Shown: piece after piece, positions 6,337 through 10,023 of the stretch
How positions within the stretch are numbered: the first letter of the stretch is position 1
How the letters are laid out: each line of letters begins with the position of its first letter
Assembly (NCBI GenBank): GCA_002368575.1
Contig: DFEA01000110.1
Coordinates: 1-10,023 of the forward strand
Direction: 5' to 3'
Length of the DNA: 10,023 nucleotides
Source of the DNA: Lachnospiraceae bacterium UBA3814
GTDB lineage: Bacteria > Bacillota > Clostridia > Lachnospirales > Lachnospiraceae
The notes under the pieces: model-generated
The model's input: only the letters and a program-made list of their open reading frames with translations
Database searches by the model: none
What the model was told of the DNA's origin: nothing
Made by a program: the position numbers and the translations under genes

Positions 6337-7413
6337 CTACCGTTTATCGGGGGAACGGCCGTCTGCGGCCGGGCGCCGTAAAATACCGTGCAGCAGCTTT
6401 TCCAGCACTGTTCTGAGGCTGAAGGTAAGAAGCGATGTTTTCCTGCCCTTCATTACCACCTCTTTTATGTTATATTCATACATATCCTTTAAGAACCGGT
6501 AATTTTCCTTATCCGGTCTCTTCAGGAAAAGCTTCAGGGCCATGCCGAAATCCTTCCTGGCCCTTATGGAGGAATATTCCGTAAGCCCGACGGCGTTTTC
6601 CACCCACTTCATCATGGTCTGTGAAAGATAACAGTCGTCACGTATCAGATCCCGTTCAAGCGCCAGTGAGTTCCAGTTGCTTCCGCCCTTCTTTTTCACA
6701 TATCTCCAGGCGCTCATGCACTCATCCATCCTCCAGATGTCCCCCTGGATAAGAAGAAAGAGAAGTATAACGGCATCATCTACGAAATCGTGAGCCCTGT
6801 AGAGGATGGTATAGTCATATTTTTCGGCGGGATAGATATTCCTGGAAACAAGAGTCGCGTAATGCCCGGCCCAGTGCCCCGAATATTTAAAATCCTCAAA
6901 GGTATACCTGCCGCCGAAGTCATAAAGCTCTCCGATCCGAAGGATCTCCGCGTCCCTTATCTCCTCGCCGTTTTCGTCGACCATGACGCAGGAATGGGTA
7001 CAGGCAATGTACTCCTTATGGGCATCGAGAAAGCCGACCTGCTTCCTCAGCTTATCAGGGTCCGTCCAGTAATCGTCTCCCTCAATGTAGGCAAGGTATT
7101 CCCCCCTGCACTGCTTCGTGGTCTCATAAACGTTAAGCGTAGGCCTTCCGGTATTCGTTTTTCTCGGGACGAAACGGGCAGACACCCTTCCGCGACCGCC
7201 CAAAGCGCCCTCTGATGCTTCAGGCTCCTCAGAATGAAGGTATTCCTCAAGTACCCTCTCTATGATCTCCCTGGTGGAATCCGTGGAGCAGTCCTCGCCT
7301 ATGACCACCTCAAAATCAAAGTCCGTCCTCTGGGAAAGAACGCTCCTTAAAGCCCTTTCCACATACCTTTCATGATTATAGGTTATAAAGATAACGCTGA
7401 GCTTAACATTCAC
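6337..7413 (-). CDS. GT2-family (GT-A fold) glycosyltransferase
   Basis: This 358-residue enzyme is a family 2 inverting glycosyltransferase. Seen directly: the opening LSVIFITYNHERYVERAL (from 5), the UDP-sugar-binding GEDCSTDSTREII (39-51), the metal-binding DxD-type motif EGDDYWTDPDKLRKQ (from 111), and a conserved aromatic and acidic region around RAHDFVDD (206-213) where the family's catalytic base is expected. The sugar and acceptor cannot be read from sequence. There is a glycine- and glutamate-rich insertion (about 60-78) between two sheet strands, and a basic C-terminal tail (about 312-358) that may lie on the membrane. The start is a GTG whose bases overlap the ABC stop in the string GTGA, so the two proteins are probably translationally coupled and function in the same step or pathway. 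Confidence 0.9.
   Translation of the reverse strand: MNVKLSVIFITYNHERYVERALRSVLSQRTDFDFEVVIGEDCSTDSTREIIERVLEEYLHSEEPEASEGALGGRGRVSARFVPRKTNTGRPTLNVYETTKQCRGEYLAYIEGDDYWTDPDKLRKQVGFLDAHKEYIACTHSCVMVDENGEEIRDAEILRIGELYDFGGRYTFEDFKYSGHWAGHYATLVSRNIYPAEKYDYTILYRAHDFVDDAVILLFLLIQGDIWRMDECMSAWRYVKKKGGSNWNSLALERDLIRDDCYLSQTMMKWVENAVGLTEYSSIRARKDFGMALKLFLKRPDKENYRFLKDMYEYNIKEVVMKGRKTSLLTFSLRTVLEKLLHGILRRPAADGRSPDKR
7410..7413 (-). promoter_or_regulatory. GTGA stop-start overlap coupling ABC exporter and GT2
   Basis: The four bases GTGA on the minus strand hold both the GTG start of the glycosyltransferase and the TGA stop of the ABC gene. Such overlaps usually let a terminating ribosome restart on the next gene, keeping the two products in step. 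The purine-rich stretch GGAAGGTAGGACAGG lies inside the end of the ABC gene and can serve as the ribosome site. Confidence 0.7.
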
Positions 7414-9158
7414 ACGACCTGTCCTACCTTCCCGTTATCCACCCTGAATACCATCTGGCAGTTTTCTATGGTGGTCAGCCTGTGAGCGATGATGATAAGA
7501 GTCTTTCTTCCCATAAGACTGTCGATCGCTTCCATTACCGCAGCCTCTGTCTCATTGTCAAGGGCCGACGTAGCCTCGTCAAGCACCAGTATCTCGGGGT
7601 CATCGTAAAGTGCCCTTGCGATCCCTATCCTCTGACGCTGGCCTCCGGAAAGCCGGACCCCTCTCTCGCCCACCATGGTATCAAGCCCGTCCTTCAGGCC
7701 CTTTACGAAATCATAAAGCTGAGCCTCCCTGAGAGCCTCCCAGACCTTATCCTCGTCTATGTCCCGGGCCTCTATTCCAAAGGCCACGTTATCCCTTATG
7801 CTCTCATCCGAAAGATAGATGGACTGGGGAATGTAGGCAAGCTTCTTAGACCACTTAAGCGGGTTTTCATGCACGTTCATATCCCCGTAGAAGACCGCTC
7901 CCGAGGTCGGAGTAAGTATCCCCAGTATGATATCGGCCATGGTCGATTTTCCCGCGCCGCTCGGACCTACCATCCCCACGGCACAGCCAAGGGGGATCTC
8001 AAAGCTCACGTCCTTAAGCACGTCCCGATCGCTCCCGGGATACCTGTAGGTCACCCGGTCAACTCTTATGGAGACCGGTTCGCGTGATCTGTCAGAAACA
8101 GCGGGCACGCCCTCCGACATATCCCTTACCTGATAGTCCTTCATATCCTCGGTGTCCTTCATATCCCTGTAAATAAGGTCCACGGAGGGCTTTAGGAAGA
8201 TTATCAGATTAGCGTAATTATTTATCTTTGATACCGAGGGCAGGAGCTTAAAGGCAGCCACGGCAAAGGCCGAAAGCTCCGTTATCATCGTCGAAAGCTC
8301 GGTCCCCTGTCCCAGCTTTATCAGAAGAACGATGAGGATGGCGCTTACGCAGACCGTTTCGATAAGATATTTGGGCACGTTTCCAAGGATATTATCGTTC
8401 CTTACCGCCCTCATCTTCTCACGCCCGCAGGAAACAAAGGCGTTTACAAAATAGCTTTCCCTGTGAAGGATCTTTATATCCTTGACCGCTCCCAGGGCCT
8501 GGTTTATGGACTGATGCATCTTACCGTCGTAGAGCTGATTGATCCTTCCGTACTCCCTGGCCTTATTCTTAAACAGGAGCATATATGCCCCTGTGAAAAG
8601 CGCAAGGATAAAGACCACGAATACCGTTATAAACCAGTCCACCACAAAGAGGTATACGCACAAAAGCAGGCAGATCAGAGCCTCCGAAAGCAGTGAAAAG
8701 ACCGAAAGCAGCATCTGGAACAGCCTTTCGGAGTCCAGCATCACATTCCTTACCATCTCCGCCGAGTTTTTATCAAGGTGATAGGTATAGGGCTTCTTAA
8801 GATAGCAGTCGATCAGCCTTCCCATGAGCAGCAGCTGATTATCGTATATAAACCTGTACTGGATATAATTCAGCCACAGCAGGTAAGCGTTCTTTATAAC
8901 ATATACGAGTATAAGCCCGAGAGTAATAAAAATATAGAACTCTCTGTCCGACTTCATATGAAATGTCTCATATACTCTGCTTAAGAGAGGACTCCTGTGT
9001 ATCCTTCCCGGATCCGTTATGATCGAAACGAGACCGGTGATGAGAGAAACTCCCGCAAGCTCAAAAAGCGCTCCGATAAAAAGCCCGATGCAGAGCGCCG
9101 CCGACTGAAGCTTCTGTTTCTTTGTAAATATATAGCTAAGCCTGGAAAAAATCTCCAT
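7410..9158 (-). CDS. ABC exporter half-transporter (MsbA/PglK-like), probable glycolipid flippase
   Basis: This 582-residue protein fuses an N-terminal six-helix membrane domain (about 18-325) to a C-terminal ATPase domain (about 363-582), so it should work as a homodimer in the cytoplasmic membrane. ATPase motifs: Walker A GPSGAGKST (398-406), Q-loop YIPQS (442-446), exporter x-loop VGERG (496-500), signature LSGGQRQR (503-510), Walker B ILVLDEATSALD (523-534) and H-loop His559 in IIAHR. These are the features of exporters rather than importers. With two glycosyltransferases right behind it, the likely cargo is a lipid-linked oligosaccharide, as for PglK, but a peptide or lipid cargo cannot be excluded from sequence alone. 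A charged linker (about 331-362) with repeated DMK/DMS elements joins the two domains. It follows the amidotransferase gene by 47 bases, with AAGGCGGAG about 9 bases before the ATG. Confidence 0.92.
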   Translation of the reverse strand: MEIFSRLSYIFTKKQKLQSAALCIGLFIGALFELAGVSLITGLVSIITDPGRIHRSPLLSRVYETFHMKSDREFYIFITLGLILVYVIKNAYLLWLNYIQYRFIYDNQLLLMGRLIDCYLKKPYTYHLDKNSAEMVRNVMLDSERLFQMLLSVFSLLSEALICLLLCVYLFVVDWFITVFVVFILALFTGAYMLLFKNKAREYGRINQLYDGKMHQSINQALGAVKDIKILHRESYFVNAFVSCGREKMRAVRNDNILGNVPKYLIETVCVSAILIVLLIKLGQGTELSTMITELSAFAVAAFKLLPSVSKINNYANLIIFLKPSVDLIYRDMKDTEDMKDYQVRDMSEGVPAVSDRSREPVSIRVDRVTYRYPGSDRDVLKDVSFEIPLGCAVGMVGPSGAGKSTMADIILGILTPTSGAVFYGDMNVHENPLKWSKKLAYIPQSIYLSDESIRDNVAFGIEARDIDEDKVWEALREAQLYDFVKGLKDGLDTMVGERGVRLSGGQRQRIGIARALYDDPEILVLDEATSALDNETEAAVMEAIDSLMGRKTLIIIAHRLTTIENCQMVFRVDNGKVGQVV

Positions 9159-9205
9159 AAGCCACGACTCCGCCTTTTTCCGAGATGCAGATCAACTGCC
9201 GTACA

Positions 9206-10023
9206 CTATACGGCCCCGCGCTTTATAACGGACCTCTCCCAGAGATAAGGGTAGAGCATGCTCCACGCCTTCTCCCCATCCGCAAAGCTTGCGTTTTCGT
9301 CCTTTATTACATGAAGGACGGCGGCCCTGACCTCAGCGGGATCTATAAGCCCGCATTCGGCAAAGTCCTTCGACGCAAGCATATCCGTAAAAAACTCCTT
9401 AAGCGGGCCCTGCATCCATTCTACTATCGGGGTGTTAAAGCCCGTCTTTGTCTTTCTGTAAGCAATCTCCCGCGGCATGAAGGGCGCCATCGCATCCCTC
9501 ACGACAGCCTTGGAATACCCGCCATGAAGCTTGCTTCTCCAGGGAAGAGACATGGCATAGCTGACGATCCTGTGATCCATAAAGGGCATCCTTATCTCCA
9601 CGCCGTTCGCCATGCTGTACCTGTCATAATTTCTTAAAAGGGTAGGAAGTATGTTTTCATGGGAGGAGGCGTAAAGTATACGGTTTAAGGTATCCATCCT
9701 CTCATACGCGGGCCTGCCTGCTGCCCTTACCTCCTTATAACGCTCCTTATGCGCCTTCAGCCTGTCAGCAAGGCGTCCCTTTAAATATTTCAGGTATACA
9801 GCCGTTTTTCCGTTTTTCTTTAGGGCGGTATTGCCGTTGTCCTTAGGAAAGCTGTCGATATAGGCGCTTAAGACCATATCCCGCTCCTTACTGTCAGCCG
9901 CGTCCTGAAGGGCATTTATGAAATCAAAGGTGTAGCCCCCGAAAAGCTCATCCGCACCGTGACCGTCTATCGTAACGACGACCCCGTTTTCACGGAGCGT
10001 CCCGTACAGGAGCATCATCGGTA
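9206..10023 (-). CDS. asnB: asparagine synthase (glutamine-hydrolysing)-like amidotransferase, N-terminus cut off
   Basis: About 271 residues of the C-terminal synthetase domain are visible; the glutaminase domain and the SGGxDS ATP loop lie beyond the right edge. An in-frame ATG at 10018 is internal, not the start. Seen directly, counting from that Met: VVTIDGHGADELFGGY (14-29), the ATP and substrate loop; DRYSMANGVEIRMPFMDHRIVSYA (from 132), the family's sMa.svE.R.PFlDhr block; and RKTKTGFNTP (188-197), its R.KkGF..P block. The family uses glutamine ammonia to turn an adenylated carboxylate into an amide. In housekeeping use the product is asparagine. In surface glycan loci relatives such as WbpS amidate uronic acids, which is a plausible job here. 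The loop reads IDG where E. coli AsnB has LSG, a difference shared, as I recall, by several polysaccharide-locus relatives. The substrate is undetermined. Confidence 0.88.
   Translation of the reverse strand, partial: PMMLLYGTLRENGVVVTIDGHGADELFGGYTFDFINALQDAADSKERDMVLSAYIDSFPKDNGNTALKKNGKTAVYLKYLKGRLADRLKAHKERYKEVRAAGRPAYERMDTLNRILYASSHENILPTLLRNYDRYSMANGVEIRMPFMDHRIVSYAMSLPWRSKLHGGYSKAVVRDAMAPFMPREIAYRKTKTGFNTPIVEWMQGPLKEFFTDMLASKDFAECGLIDPAEVRAAVLHVIKDENASFADGEKAWSMLYPYLWERSVIKRGAV

Noticed and set aside
7482..8087. Open 201-codon plus-strand frame opposite the ABC ATPase domain
   Set aside because: It is the antisense of highly conserved ATPase motifs, has no family-like sequence of its own, and no ribosome site was seen.
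9185..9637. Open 150-codon plus-strand frame opposite the amidotransferase C-terminus
   Set aside because: The opposite strand encodes clear asparagine synthase motifs over the same bases, so this is a shadow frame.

Overview
The window is a densely packed cell-surface glycan locus. All nine genes lie on the minus strand, so transcription runs from the right edge to the left edge. Moderate GC, frequent AGG/AGA/ATA codons, GGAGG-type ribosome binding sites, and the closest remembered relatives (Clostridia-type KamA/Eam aminomutases and DltA-like ligases) suggest a Clostridia member, probably a gut or rumen Lachnospiraceae. That assignment is inference; there is no rRNA or other phylogenetic marker here.

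In transcription order: (1) the C-terminal part of a glutamine-dependent asparagine synthase-like amidotransferase, cut by the right edge; (2) a half-size ABC exporter resembling lipid-linked-saccharide flippases; (3) a GT2 glycosyltransferase whose GTG start overlaps the ABC stop codon; (4) a GT11-family (alpha-1,2-fucosyltransferase-type) glycosyltransferase; (5-8) a four-gene DltA/DltC/DltB/DltD-like cassette: adenylating ligase, small carrier protein, MBOAT acyltransferase and SGNH/DltD-like protein; (9) the N-terminal half of a radical-SAM lysine/glutamate 2,3-aminomutase family enzyme, cut by the left edge.

The gaps between genes are at most 79 bases. None is large enough for another gene, and I see no convincing terminator or internal promoter in them, so one long transcription unit is likely. 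No stretch over 300 bases lacks a gene. I see no tRNA, rRNA, CRISPR, insertion sequence or attachment site.

A working model (inference): the glycosyltransferases build a lipid-linked oligosaccharide and the ABC protein flips it. The Dlt-like cassette then activates an amino acid, loads it on the carrier, and passes it across the membrane for O-linked attachment to the glycan or another envelope polymer. Three details set this apart from textbook lipoteichoic acid D-alanylation. The order is ligase-carrier-MBOAT-SGNH with no dltX gene, and the MBOAT itself ends in an FxYxxF motif like the one that makes DltX work. The ligase has Gly where DltA has its D-alanine-selecting Cys. The next gene makes a beta-amino acid (beta-glutamate or beta-lysine). 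A surface glycan decorated with a beta-amino acid is the most interesting testable idea in the window.
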